Assembly (NCBI GenBank): GCA_038087015.1
Contig: JASBNA010000097.1
Coordinates: 1-64,000, forward strand
Direction of reading: 5' to 3'
DNA length: 64,000 bases
Source: Cerrena zonata
Lineage: Eukaryota; Basidiomycota; Agaricomycetes; Polyporales; Cerrenaceae
Made by a program: the position numbers and the translations under genes. Shown here piece after piece: positions 34,201 through 44,840 of this stretch (its first letter is position 1; the number at the start of each line of letters is the position of its first letter). The notes beneath the pieces were generated by a model. The model saw only the letters and a program-made list of their open reading frames with translations. It was not told the origin of the DNA and did not search any database.

Positions 34201-35959
34201 TGGAACCTGCCCCCTACCAATACTGACCAAAGACCAGGTCAGCTGTCGTTGTGCTATGGCATGCCAGTGATGATCAAGTACAATGAGGCCACAGAGTGTG
34301 GAGTGACTAATGGCTCAGAGGGGATTGTGGTGGGATGGAAGGCTAAGGAGATAGCAACCAATAAGCAGGCCCTGGATGTGCTCTTTGTCAAGCTGACTTT
34401 TCCTCCAGTGCCTCTTCAATTAGATGGTCTCCCTGAGAAATGGAAAGATCAACAGGATCTCACGGAGTCAGGTCCCAATCCTGCCCAACTTTGCCATGAC
34501 AGACTTTGCATCCCAGGGCAGGACCAGGCCTTTCAATGTCATTGATCTCAACAACTGCAAGAATCATCAGTCTGTCTATACCTGTCTGTCTAGAGGATCT
34601 TCTGCCAAAGGCACCTTGATCATCCAGGGCTTTAGTGACCAGAAGGTGACAGGAGGACTGTCAGGATTCCTGAGGCAGGAGTTTAGAGAGCTGGAATTGC
34701 TAGACAAGATTACAGAACTCAGATACTATAACAAGCTGCCTGATAAGATCCAAGCTGAGACCAGGAGGGCACTGATTGGGCTGTTTAGAAAGTGGAAGGG
34801 AGAGAACTATATGCCAGATAACACCCACCAGGCTATCCAGTGGTCTGAAGAGGATCCATTGGTGATTGAGGAGCCAGAGGAGCCTGTGTTCAAGATCATT
34901 GACAAGAACACAGGAAAGCCTCAGTTGACTGAGCAACAAAAAGCTGCAAAACATATCCAGATCAATATGACAGCAGGCTTTGTTCCTGCCAAGGGGACCA
35001 AGGTGCTCAATATCACAAGCAGTGAGCCTGGAAGGAGAAAAGGAGCCAAGCACCACTCTGCAGCTAAGCCAGTCAACAGATTTGTAGATGCCGTGTCCAA
35101 GCAGCAAGATAATCAGACTGGTGGAGAAGACCACTTGCAAGGATTTGTATGGAATGAGACTCTGACCTGTGCCTATGACAGCCTGTGGACCATTTTGCTG
35201 GGAGCATACAAGGATGATGTGGTGGGCTGGAATGAGACTGTCAAAGATGAGAATGCCAGTCTGGCTCTGTTTACTCAGCTCATAGACCAGACTAAGAGTG
35301 AGGAAAAGACACTGGAGCAGGCCAGAGACCAGCTGAGACAATACTTTCACAGCATCAATCCAGTCTACTTCCCTGTCCTTGCCACTACATCTGGCACGGG
35401 TATTGACAATCTTTGCTCAGAGATGTTTGTGCAGCCCCAACCTATCATGACTGTCAATCTGACTTGCATCTCATGTGATCTTATCTACCAATATCATGAC
35501 ACCGGCTTCAGAGTATGGGACTGTGCTCCTGGTTTCTGGAGAGGCAATATACACAGACAGGGGTCATACAAATATGCTCCTTTGCAGTCCTGGATCCCAG
35601 TGTTGCTGCATGAGATGACAAGACAGAGATGTCCAGACTGTAATAGCCATCTTCAGAGACACTATCATTATGATATCTTTCCCTCCTTTTTAGCTTTCAA
35701 TGTCTTCCTCAGTCTTCCCAAGCTAGATTCAGAGATTGACATCCAGGGTAAGCTTTATCGGCTCTGTGGGGTGGTGTATCATGGAGACTTTCACTTTACA
35801 TCACGGATTATGACTGCTGATAGTAAAGTATGGCATTATGATGGCATGACCAGACAAGGAGTCTGCAAGTATGAGGGCTTGTTGGAAAATATGGAGCCTT
35901 CTGTTTTACGCAAGGCATATGGCAAGACAATGTCAATGGCAATATATATCAAAAAATAA
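31262..35959 (+). pseudogene. Helitron Rep/helicase polyprotein with a C-terminal cysteine-peptidase-like domain, broken
   Basis: N-terminal Cys region (CAVCGQL; CQHICPACVHSL) and SLSNGLWLGTVPPEL resemble the region preceding Rep in fungal Helitrons. Then the Helitron Rep domain: FPWLFPYGLGG, SWFITFSPADINHP and the HUH motif LHMHMLVWI (about 32932). TAG at 33521-33523 stands where the two-Tyr motif should lie. The frame resumes (AFRIIASQPMILYV, 34120), but Walker A and the helicase core are deleted. After two frameshifts (34155, 34440) the last helicase motifs survive (FAMTDFASQGRT, YTCLSRGS). The C-terminal 270 residues have TLTCAYDSLW, CISC and CPDC pairs, and YHGDFHFTS ... WHYDGM, a USP-like Cys/His layout. 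N-terminus lost to Copia. Confidence 0.85.
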
Positions 35960-37428
35960 GCTATTATCTCTAGAATTCTATTTTCTTTTCTATATTACCT
36001 TGTGTATTTATTTCTATCTTATGTCAAAATTACTTTATAAGTCTTGAGTTTCAAATCTTCTAACTTAGTGTTCTGGAGCTGAAGCTTTGTCTCAAGCTCT
36101 CTATATCTTGGCACCTACTATAATACATGTAGTAAATATTTGAGTTTGAGTCTACTCAGTTATGAGGAACATATAATAAAATTAGTACTTATAAGATTAT
36201 TGATATTATTCATAGAAGAAGCCACTGCTGCCAATACAGAATCCATTTTGTACTGATCAGGGTAACAATATAAAGTACTGCATAAGTAATAAAAGCTCAT
36301 AAGTACTCATAAGTAGATCCACAGAAATGCTGATGAGTAATAGACTTATAGATCTGAGTCATATTTGACACTTGACCCATATGAGTCAAAGTATAGCTTT
36401 CTATATATATAAGTATACTCATAAGTATTTATTTATAAGATGACTTACAGAAAGATATATCTTATATATAGCTTTATCTTTTTTGCATATTTTATATAAA
36501 ATAACTTATATTTTAGAATATTATACATATTTGATTGTTTTTGGTATTGTCAATACTGTATAGTCATTTTTATAACCTGTTTATATTGATAGATCTTTTC
36601 TTTTTATATTAGATTGCTTTTAGAGATAATTGTTTGTATAAGATGTTACTTGTATTATCTAGTTGGATTTATTGAGAACACTACTTTTAAAGTCATTTTA
36701 ATTGCATCTATCTACAATCTAATATTTAGTTATTTTAGTATAAATTAAAAGAAGAATATATTTTTTGTATCATAAGGTAGAGTCTTTTTTTTGTTATATA
36801 CTCAGATATATTTGAAGTAGAAATATCAGCACCACTCTATTTTTTTTATTACCTATTATATCTATTAGCCTTGTCTTATTGATAATATTAAAGACATTAA
36901 CTTTTGAGGCTGAAAGATGACTGATATAAAACTGTCTAAATAAATTAGCCTAATAACTACAAGTTGTATAGGAAAGTAACACAAAAAGGATAGTAATAAT
37001 AAATATTTTACTTATTTTTTTGTTTCTGATAGTTATAAATAGACAATAACATAAAATAGTATATAAGCAGTTAGTCTATAGATGCTAACTACTGTAGCAA
37101 ATACTTAGCAATACACTAATATGATTTAGAGCTTTATAATATATCTAAGATATTATTAGTTTTAAAACTTTAAAATATATTTTTATACTACTATATATAG
37201 ATATTATTGTTGAAATATATGTGATTTACCTTAGAAAAGATGGCTATACCTTTAAAATGACAGGTCATAGGGCTCAATCCTCATTTGAACAGCGTCTGTA
37301 TCTTTGTCTTTGTATATAATGCTAGCCATTATAATCTTCTCAGATACTTTTGCATAGGGCTTGGGGAAGCATTGAGAAGGAGAGAGGCTTGGTACCAAAG
37401 CTTGGCCAATCTTCATCTGGAGCAGTTT
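35960..37428. other. Gene-free AT-rich stretch
   Basis: Strongly AT-rich with runs of T and A and little CpG. The only supportable content is the decayed duplicate at 36040-36262. I could not find a Helitron 3' end (hairpin plus CTRR) that I would defend. Confidence 0.55.
36040..36262 (-). pseudogene. Decayed duplicate of part of the coiled-coil gene at 37.4-38.2 kb
   Basis: The block GGAGCTGAAGCTTTGTCTCAAGCTCTCTATATCTTGGCACC and the following intron-like stretch up to GCTGCCAATACAGAATCC match 37845-38105 in the same orientation, about 80-85% by eye. Differences are mainly transitions. It covers one exon boundary of the longer copy. Confidence 0.65.
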
Positions 37429-38202
37429 TCAGAATCTCAGTGTCAGAGCTTGCAGTTTCAAGTTGAGACAGCAGAGATATAGAGAATGATCCTTCCTGAA
37501 GTCTGCATCAGAGAGGGTGGAGGAGGTTTGAACCTCAGGCTGAGGTGAAGGAACATGAGACTGAGAAGTTGGTAAGGTAGATGAAGGAGACTTGTAAAAA
37601 AAGTCAGATGTCTCATGGCCAAGATATGAATCTACCAGTGGCTCCATGGTAATTTCATCAACATTCATACACAGCTCAGAATCTGGGAGTGTCACAATGT
37701 CTGTGAGTATGATGTGAACAACTATAATCAAAGATCATTCATGCTGCGTTAGAAGAAATGTAACAGACCAGCATACCTCAGGTGAGGATCTCTGAGGTTT
37801 TACAATCTGAGCCCTGAGTTGTTCAATCTTAGCATTCTTGTCCAAGAGCTCTTTTGTAAAGTGAGTTTTCAGAGCTTCTAACTCAGCACTCTTGAGCTGA
37901 AGCTCTGTCTCAAGCTCTCTACATCTTGGCACCCACTATAATATACACAGCAGATATTTAGGTTTAAGTTCATTCACTTGCTCAGTTAATAATAAATGTA
38001 TGATAAAAGTGGTACTCATATGATTGTTGATATCATTTTTTAGAGAAGTTGTTGCTGCCAATGCAGAATCTAGTTCTGCACAGATCAGTGTAGTTGCTTT
38101 AGTGAGAATACAATTGATGATATTCTCAATTGCTTGTGTTCCTGTTGCCATTGAAGGTAAGTGTTTTGATTGTTCATTAGAGAAAGACATGGAAGTTTGC
38201 AA
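37429..38202 (-). pseudogene. Small coiled-coil protein gene, unknown function, probably decayed
   Basis: Three exons by eye on the minus strand: about 38202-38024 (IENIINCILTKATTLICAELDSALAATTSLKNDI), 37933-37779 (a heptad-rich coiled coil, CRELETELQLKSAELEALKTHF ... IEQLRAQIV) and 37700-37429 (acidic and Ser/Pro-rich, SSTLPTSQSHVPSPQPEVQT). Introns are short GT-AG. I do not recognise the family and see no catalytic motif. The presence of a second, more decayed copy at 36.0 kb suggests a repeated, possibly transposon-carried gene. The start codon is uncertain. Confidence 0.45.
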
Positions 38203-39277
38203 AAATGATCACTGTATGTAGGATAATCGATGACATTGCAACTTGAACTTCATGCAGCTCACACACCTCGGATAGTATTGCTTCAGCAAAATGGAAATAG
38301 ATCTATTTTGACCTTTATGCTCACATGCTTTGGATAGTAGAGTCTGATTCATCATTCTAAATCTTCACCTGTTACTACATACTAGTACATTGTATGTAAT
38401 TCTGAGTATAATCTAGTGTTTTTACTTAGAAAAAAAATGCAGGTAGGTGTATATAAAGATGTTCAAACTATCATACACTTTAAGTTGTTAAAAAATAAAA
38501 TAAGATCCAAAAATTGTACTCAATCATCTGAGCACCAAAATAGTTAAAAAACTCAAATATCATTTATATTTTTTTTGAACATCATAATCTAAATTTAAAT
38601 CCTATTTTTTAATTTGTCAAATTGTATAAAAATCATATGTTTCATTTTTAATTTATTGGTATAACCTTAAAATTTTGAACAACATTCAAACTTTTGCTTT
38701 ATAATTTAGACAGTAGTGTTTGTTCTGGAAACTCAGAGTTTTCTCAGCACTTGTCAGGTCTAAAAATTGTAGACAATATTTGAAACTTTGTGCAGTTTTT
38801 GATGCTAGAAATTCTGACTTTTTATATAGATACTTGATTGACTTGACATAATATTTGTTTCTCAAAATAATTTTACAAAAAGATAAAATTTAGTTACACA
38901 ATTTCTGCAAGATTTTGATTTGCAGCAATCTGTAAGTTTTGTCTAACAAAAAAAAATTGTATTTTTTATATAATTTGATAAATTACAGAACAAGATTTTA
39001 ATTCAGATTATGATATTCAAAAATATATAAATATTGACTGCAACTAAAGTCTCAAAATTATCATCTGGTTGTCTTATAAGATCACCTGGTGAGCAAATTA
39101 ATGCAGATATATTTGCTTACTCACTAAAATATTTATTCTGACACTATTTATGTAATGGTAGTAAGGTAAATATAACTTAATTTTGACTCATTTTTAGTTG
39201 TAATCTCATACATGCAACTGATACTGATGACTAACTTGGGTCCTATTTATATTACCAGACCAGTATCTGACTTTGTT
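38203..39277. other. Gene-free AT-rich stretch
   Basis: No frame, repeat or RNA feature can be supported here. Poly-A and poly-T runs are frequent and CpG is nearly absent. Confidence 0.6.
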
Positions 39278-39385
39278 TTTTCTGCCTATAGCCACTATCT
39301 GGGTCATCAACTAGTGCAGATTTTTCTCATAGATAGGAAAACCTCGAAGGAATCGTGTTCTGCCAGTATTGGCCTATTTCCCAAG
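39278..39385 (+). repeat. Partner of the repeat at 1352-1458, cut by Copia copy 2
   Basis: Matches the reverse complement of 1352-1458. Homology ends at CCTATTTCCCAAG, directly before the mid-LTR start of the Copia copy at 39386, so this is a clean junction. Confidence 0.7.
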
Positions 39386-39723
39386 TCTAGTATGCCTGGT
39401 TGCTTTCAGGGCTCTCTAACTGCTCTCATTGTGTTCCAGGCAAGTATTGTAATTCCCTCTCAATAAACTGCTCTCATTGTGTTCCAGAGCATTTGTGTGT
39501 CCCCCAGATCGATCTATTCCCTGGTTTGAGTCACCCTTTAACAGGTTATGGGCCCTGGCTTCCTTATCTCTGCCACAGCCGATTTTACAAGAGTTTTCAT
39601 TCAACAACCGCTTGTCCCCCCGCTCCAATTCTTTCTGCATCGGATTCCTCATCCTCCAAACCCCCCATCTACTAACATCAGTCCTGATCGGCCAATTCTA
39701 CCCCTCCCTACCTCGCTTTTGAT

Positions 39724-40413
39724 ATGTCTTCCACCTTATCTACCCTCCCCACCTTCAAAAAGCTCTCTGTGGACAACTACCCCCAGTGGAGCAGTGAAAT
39801 GAAGGCTTGGATGATGCGTTCTGGGCTGTACAGGCTGGTGAAAGGGGTGGAAAAGCGTCCTGAGGCAGATGATCCTGCTAAGGTGACCGCTTTGGAGCAG
39901 GGGTTGATGGACAAGTGGGATGAGAAGGCCCTCAAAGCGGCTAGTGAGCTCTTTCTTGCTGTAGATGTCAAGCAGAGGACGCATTTGGCTGGTATCGAGG
40001 AGGATCCTGTCAAGATCTGGGCCAAACTCAAGTCTGTGCACCTCCAACAGCGCCCTGGAGCTTGTTTCAATGCCTATGACAACCTCTTCAGCATCAGGAA
40101 GAAGGAGGACGAATCCCTGCTTGCTTTGAGCACCAGGATCGACGAAACCATGCTCAGGATCAAAAACCTTCGCCCTCCCTCCTTTGACCTCACTTCCCTC
40201 GATGATGAGCTGGTTTGCATGACCATGCTTCGCTCTCTACCTGAGGAGTTCCACCACCTCTCCACATCGCTCCAGCTGGTCAACAAACTCGACAAGAACA
40301 CACTTTTGCAGGCCTTCATCACTGAGGACATCAATCTGAAGCACAGGGTCGAGTCTGGCAACTTCTCTGTTGCCTCTGCCCTCTCTGCAAGCATTGTTTC
40401 TGTTAAAGGGTGA
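39724..40413 (+). pseudogene. gag: Copia family 2 gag, copy 2, truncated
   Basis: Opens at the same ATG as copy 1 and is nearly identical in protein for about 225 residues (NYPQWSSEMKAWMM; LRSLPEEFHHLST). It ends three residues into the inverted LTR. Zinc knuckle, protease and everything downstream are missing. An 84-codon frame from the primer-site ATG (39548-39802) is also kept. Confidence 0.9.
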
Positions 40414-40786
40414 CTCAAACCAGGGAATAGATCAACCTGGGGGACACACAAATGCTCTGGAACACAATGAGAGCAGTTCATTGAGAGGGAATTACAATAC
40501 TTGCCTGGAACACAATGAGAGCAGTTAGAGAGCCCTGAAAGCAACCAGGCATACTAGATAGGAAGGAGCACTCGGCTATAGCCGAGTTAAGTGCTGAAGG
40601 CTCGGCAATAAGCGAAGAAAAGCGAAATGAAACACAAGTCCACCCTGCATTGGGTGGAGCACTAAATACTGAAGCTAGAGCAAAGGGGAAAAGTGCTACT
40701 GGAAGCTGAGTGTCTACAGAGTCCGTTTATGAAGTCAAAAGATAGAATAGATAAGATGTAACATCACCAAAACACGAAGTTTAACA
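40401..40786 (-). repeat. Inverted LTR of Copia family 2, copy 2
   Basis: 386 bp, reverse complement of the family LTR, without the TTAGGG block and without the small tandem duplication of copy 1. The palindrome CTCGGCTATAGCCGAG is intact. Confidence 0.9.
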
Positions 40787-40905
40787 TCCACAGCATCAAT
40801 CTAGTCTACTTTCTTGTCCTTGCCACTACATCTGGCACAGATATTGACAATCTTTGCTCAGAGATGTTTGTGCAGCTCCAACCTATCATGACTGTCAACC
40901 TGACA
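40787..40905 (+). pseudogene. Helitron C-terminal fragment
   Basis: About 118 bp matching 35347-35464 of the Helitron at roughly 93% by eye, encoding part of the peptidase-like domain (VYFLVLATTSGTDIDNLCSEMF). It starts directly at the end of the inverted Copia LTR and ends at GTCAACCTGAC, where unrelated AT-rich sequence begins. Confidence 0.85.
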
Positions 40906-41146
40906 TCTGGAAAATCTGTAATTGCTATATAGCACTATTTGATACTATAAGCACTCTACAAATTATTTGACACTATTGCTTTACTATTCACTTTATCTTA
41001 GTACTAGATAGTGCTCTAGGTATATTGTGTTCACTGTGTCTGCTATCTTTATATTATTAAAGATATCATCTGCTATATATATACTGTATTTATGCTATTT
41101 ACATACTGTCTTATTATAATATAGCTATATCTCATAAGAGTGCTAT
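40906..41146. other. AT-rich spacer
   Basis: Short AT-rich sequence with CACTAT/ATAGTG-like repeats; nothing else is recognised. Confidence 0.4.
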
Positions 41147-41945
41147 TACGATTCCTGAGGTACGAAGATATCATTTTTCTTGTCCGAACTTTGCTGGGGT
41201 GCTTGTACCATAACATGAAACCACTACCTAGTCCTAGTCTAGGGTTTAGAGGGAATTTTGTTTATCTCATATCTTCACAACCACTGCATCTTTTGCTCTC
41301 AAAACTTGACCATAGAACAACTCAAAGTTTGTACTATAAGTCAACTTCTAAGAGCAAAATGAGTTGATAGAGAGGATGTTGAGATATGAGCAAAATTGAG
41401 ATTTAGGTTGAGTGTGGGAAAACTGGGCACTTATTGAACCCTAGAGTGAGGTTGGCCCTATAAGCCCTGGTAATTGCAAAGATGTGAAATTGTAGCAAAC
41501 TAACCTCACTCAATTGTTGTATAAATAATGTCAATGGGTAGAGCCTAAGAAATAGAGCATAGTAGAAGTAAAAAAAAGGTGATCTGGTCAGAATCGACAG
41601 AGAGATATGTTAAACAATATGTGTTTTTGGAGAAAAAGTAAAACAGAGACTCACTTTCAATATTATTGGAAGTGATGTATATACCATCAGATAGAGCTCA
41701 GAAAATGACACATGGTAACCACAAGAAGTATATAGTTTGGATAGAAATTAGGAGAGCTATAGAGAAAATAACATATGAGTATATGTTTTGACAGAGATTT
41801 GCTATATATGGTATGTTTTTTGCATTACATAATCAAAACATACCTTGTTCTTAAATTTCAATTTGCAGGGGGTGCTTATTTCAGCTATTATGTAAGCATA
41901 TTAGTCTATATGCAATAAGCCAAAACAGATGTAGTGAACAAGGTC
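41147..41945 (-). repeat. 800-bp dispersed repeat, inverted partner of 4738-5537
   Basis: Reverse-complement partner of 4738-5537 over its full length. It ends in GTAGTGAACAAGG, the same terminus motif as the 3.9-kb hairpin. The 75-aa ORF at 41140-41367 is repeat translation and does not look like a gene. Confidence 0.8.
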
Positions 41946-42395
41946 TCTAAGCAAGAGGTGCCGAAAACCTTAAAATCTGACCCAACTGATCTGACTTTGG
42001 CGGGGGTGTGCGTGTGCTCCACTCAGCTCCATCACTACTTGTTGATGTGAGCTGCCTCTGGAAAATATTTGAAAAGGCGTTGGGAGATAGTAGTAATAGA
42101 CGACCCTAACCCCAATGTAAATGTAGGCTTTAGCATCCAACTTGTGGTTGATCATTGACTTGGAAGCACAACACATCGCGTTTGACTGTACTAGCTCACT
42201 CTTGTTTCATATACTATCTATCTGGATGTCCTAGATATATTCACTCTCTACTATCTGATACTTTCTCGAGCTGTCTTTATTATATGGCAACCCAAACAAT
42301 GTAAATAACTTGTGCCATCCCACTACTAGTGAGTGCAACACAATTGTAACTGGCTCTTCACGTTCCTTCACCATTTCTGATTCCTTGCCCACACT
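41946..42395. other. Spacer without a recognisable gene
   Basis: Mixed composition with moderate CpG. A 68-aa minus-strand ORF (41970-42176) has no motif and no support. Confidence 0.4.
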
Positions 42396-43084
42396 GGAAC
42401 CTCATACCCGACCTAACTAATTAGATATTGGTACAAACTTTTCACCTTAGCTAATTAGCTCTGAAGCCCACTTATTGCTCTCGTTCCAATATTTCCTTCA
42501 AGATTGTTCAACTTATTTCCCTTTGAGACATTATTTCTCCAGCCTCTATTAGGGCCTTCCTGGCTCTTGGAAGTCCAGACTCCTGGCAACCTGGATCTCA
42601 CGATCTGCTTGTTCCCATGTGTTCTCTGGTACCCACGTGTCATACCTTCCCTCCCATCATGTGCCCTTTGCCCTTCCTCGCCTTCCCCACCCCTCCCCGC
42701 TGGCGCTTCCCATAGTCCCATGCCCCCTCTGCCCTTTATGCCCACCTACAGTATGTATCTCACTCAATTCTTCGCCGATCAATATGATAGGAGTATCAAT
42801 AGAAAGCTATAGATTAGTAGAGTATGTATATGCACTCTCGAATGCAATATAAGTAGCGGTTACTATCATAATTGATCATTTATTATATTAATATAAGTAA
42901 CAAAGTTGTATAGAATCTGTTGAATAGTCACTACAAGTAAGGGCTATAGGAACTTTGTAATGAGATCATTGTTACCACATGGCACGTCGTATCTGAAGCA
43001 CCTGTAGTTTGGTAGCAGGCTGTTGGACCAGTCATGCATCACGCACATGTGCAAGCCGGTCACACACTGTGGCATTAATACGCA
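42396..43084 (+). repeat. 689-bp dispersed repeat, inverted partner at 58332-59020
   Basis: Near-identical (about 98-99% by eye) to the reverse complement of 58332-59020 and exactly the same length. One half is GC-richer (GCGCTTCCCATAGTCCCATG), the other AT-rich with TATATTAATATAATAAATGA. It may be a solo LTR (plus strand begins TGGAACC and ends ACGCA), but neither copy has a matching target duplication. The ORFs of 96 and 102 aa are identical in both copies only because the DNA is. Confidence 0.85.
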
Positions 43085-43428
43085 CTAAGTTAACTGAGTA
43101 ATAAAGTGGTACAAATACTGTTTTTTTCTTTAGTGTTGTATTTACGTTCAAGAGGTACAGAAGGCCAGCCATGATGTCATAAGAGTACAACTATTACTTA
43201 GTCTTTCCAATGTACCTGGCCAATGATGGCATGACATCACCACCATCACTACTTATAATTGATCACTGTGGCTATGTTGACTTTGTATGCCTTCATTGTA
43301 GGATCATTGTAGAATGTTGATGTTAGAAGAATAGAATTGGCATTTTTTTAAATCCCGCCAAGAGGCCCAACTAGCCAAGTATCTCTGATCTTAAATATGT
43401 GAAATAACCATTCAAAAACACAACTATA
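43085..43428. other. Spacer without a recognisable gene
   Basis: No frame or repeat that I can support. Confidence 0.4.
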
Positions 43429-44545
43429 TTACATAACACCATAGTAGCTACCAGTTCCTCCTTCAATGGAGGAAGACCCAGCTGAAGAAGGACTGGCTAT
43501 TCCAGATGGACAAGTCATACCTGTTGGTATAGTCAACTGTGATATCGAGTCTGTATGAGGTGTCAAACCTATGCCTGTCAACAAAGAGTCAATCATTGGG
43601 TGGGGACCATTACTGTGGTTCGCCGACATAGAACCGTTCGCAAAACCCCCAATATTCCTTGGGTTGATTGACGTCAGGTTAGGAATACTCATGGAAGTAT
43701 CATGGGTCAATGTAGCATCAGGTTGGTTCATTGAAAGAAGACCATGTAGCGAGGGGAAGCCAGGGTTCAGGGGAGAACCGAGCCATGAGGGTGGAGCGCG
43801 CATTGGGTCGGGGGCATACATGGAGAGAGGCAAGATGGGCAGTGAGGAGGAGGGAGGACGGTACATTGGAGGAAAACCGTACATCGAGGGGGTGTCGTGT
43901 ATCGAAGGAGTGTCATACATCGAGGAAGTACCATATATTGCAGAGGAACCGTATATTGAGGGAGTATCGTGTATTGAGAGGGTATCGTGTATTGAAGGGG
44001 GAGTACGGTTGAGGGGTGGATTATGTGGTGTGAATGTACCAGCCATTCTTGAGGATCCAGCTGTAGATGTGAGACTAATAGTCGAGCTGGTGAAGTCCAT
44101 CCTCAGTGAGAGTTGGAATGTGGAGGTGAAGGTACCAGGAGGGACAGGAGTGGGCACCCTGGTTGTCTGATGTGCCCTTGCTGCCTCATTTTGCGGAGCA
44201 GCCGATCAATCCTGAGCTTATGGTTGCATTCCCTGATTCTTCTTATAGGCCTTCATAGCATGCGGCCTCGGTTTGTTCTTGTCACTTCATTGTTTCCTTG
44301 CTTTTTGAGGCTTCAACCCATGAGGAGCTGTCAAAGGAAGCAAAGGTGATGATGGGGCAGTGGGTGACGTGGAGGCCTCTTGTGAAGATGAGTGAGTGGT
44401 AAATGATGCTGAGGCCACAGACGAGCTACTACCTTGCTGAGCTGAGGCGTTTGTGACACCAGGTGCGGGGTGTTGAGTAGAGGGACAGTCTGCTACAAAG
44501 ACAGTGCCGAATTCAGGTGTCGCGGTGTCATGCGTGAAAGTTGTT
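43429..44545 (-). CDS. Ser/Pro/Thr-rich protein with pentapeptide repeats, unknown function
   Basis: The minus-strand ORF 44157-43429 encodes 242 residues without catalytic motifs. Its centre is a run of five-residue repeats of the type S-I/M-H/Y-D/G-T/P (SIHDTPSIYGSSAIYG), encoded by 15-bp units near 43860-44010. An upstream stretch on the same strand (44545-44250, another phase) continues a Ser/Thr-rich low-complexity region (SSSVASASFTTHSSSQEAST) and a basic KPQKARKQ segment, possibly an upstream exon with stops. It may be a disordered nuclear protein or a relic. I recognise no family. Confidence 0.4.
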
Positions 44546-44840
44546 TCACACTATTTTTCACACATTTGATATTGATTCAAAGAGCATATAAGGAATTACC
44601 CTAGAGACTGATAGTGCTACAGTAACTGCATACAACAGGAGCTTAGTATTACCCACCTGACTCTCTCAATGCTCAAAACACCTACCCTTCACAAGGATCT
44701 TTAAAGTTCTTATAGCTGTAACTAACTCCAATGAAACTGTGGGAAAACTAATATGCTTATTCATGACCTTTAGTAATCACGCGAGAAGGAACATGCCTAA
44801 ATGAGTATTAGCACTTCCCATTTCAAATACCATGGGAGAA

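Larger units (their letters stand above)
39386..40786 (+). mobile_element. Copia family 2, copy 2: 5'-truncated, with an inverted 3' LTR
   Basis: It starts inside the LTR (TCTAGTATGCCTGG, equal to about 27357) and continues through the LTR end (39543), primer site (39544-39556) and gag. At 40401 it switches to a complete LTR in reverse complement (40401-40786), again beginning at the exact U5 terminus TGTTAAAGGGTG. The internal junction (GCATTGTTTC) corresponds to about 28402 of copy 1, so it is a different breakpoint from the one in copy 1. The outer end (TTTAACA) again abuts Helitron sequence. Nucleotide identity with copy 1 in gag is about 99% by eye. Confidence 0.9.

Noticed and set aside
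42455..42812. Identical 96- and 102-aa ORFs at 42.5 and 58.7 kb as a gene pair
   Set aside because: Identity is explained by the 689-bp DNA repeat; frames overlap on opposite strands and lack motifs.
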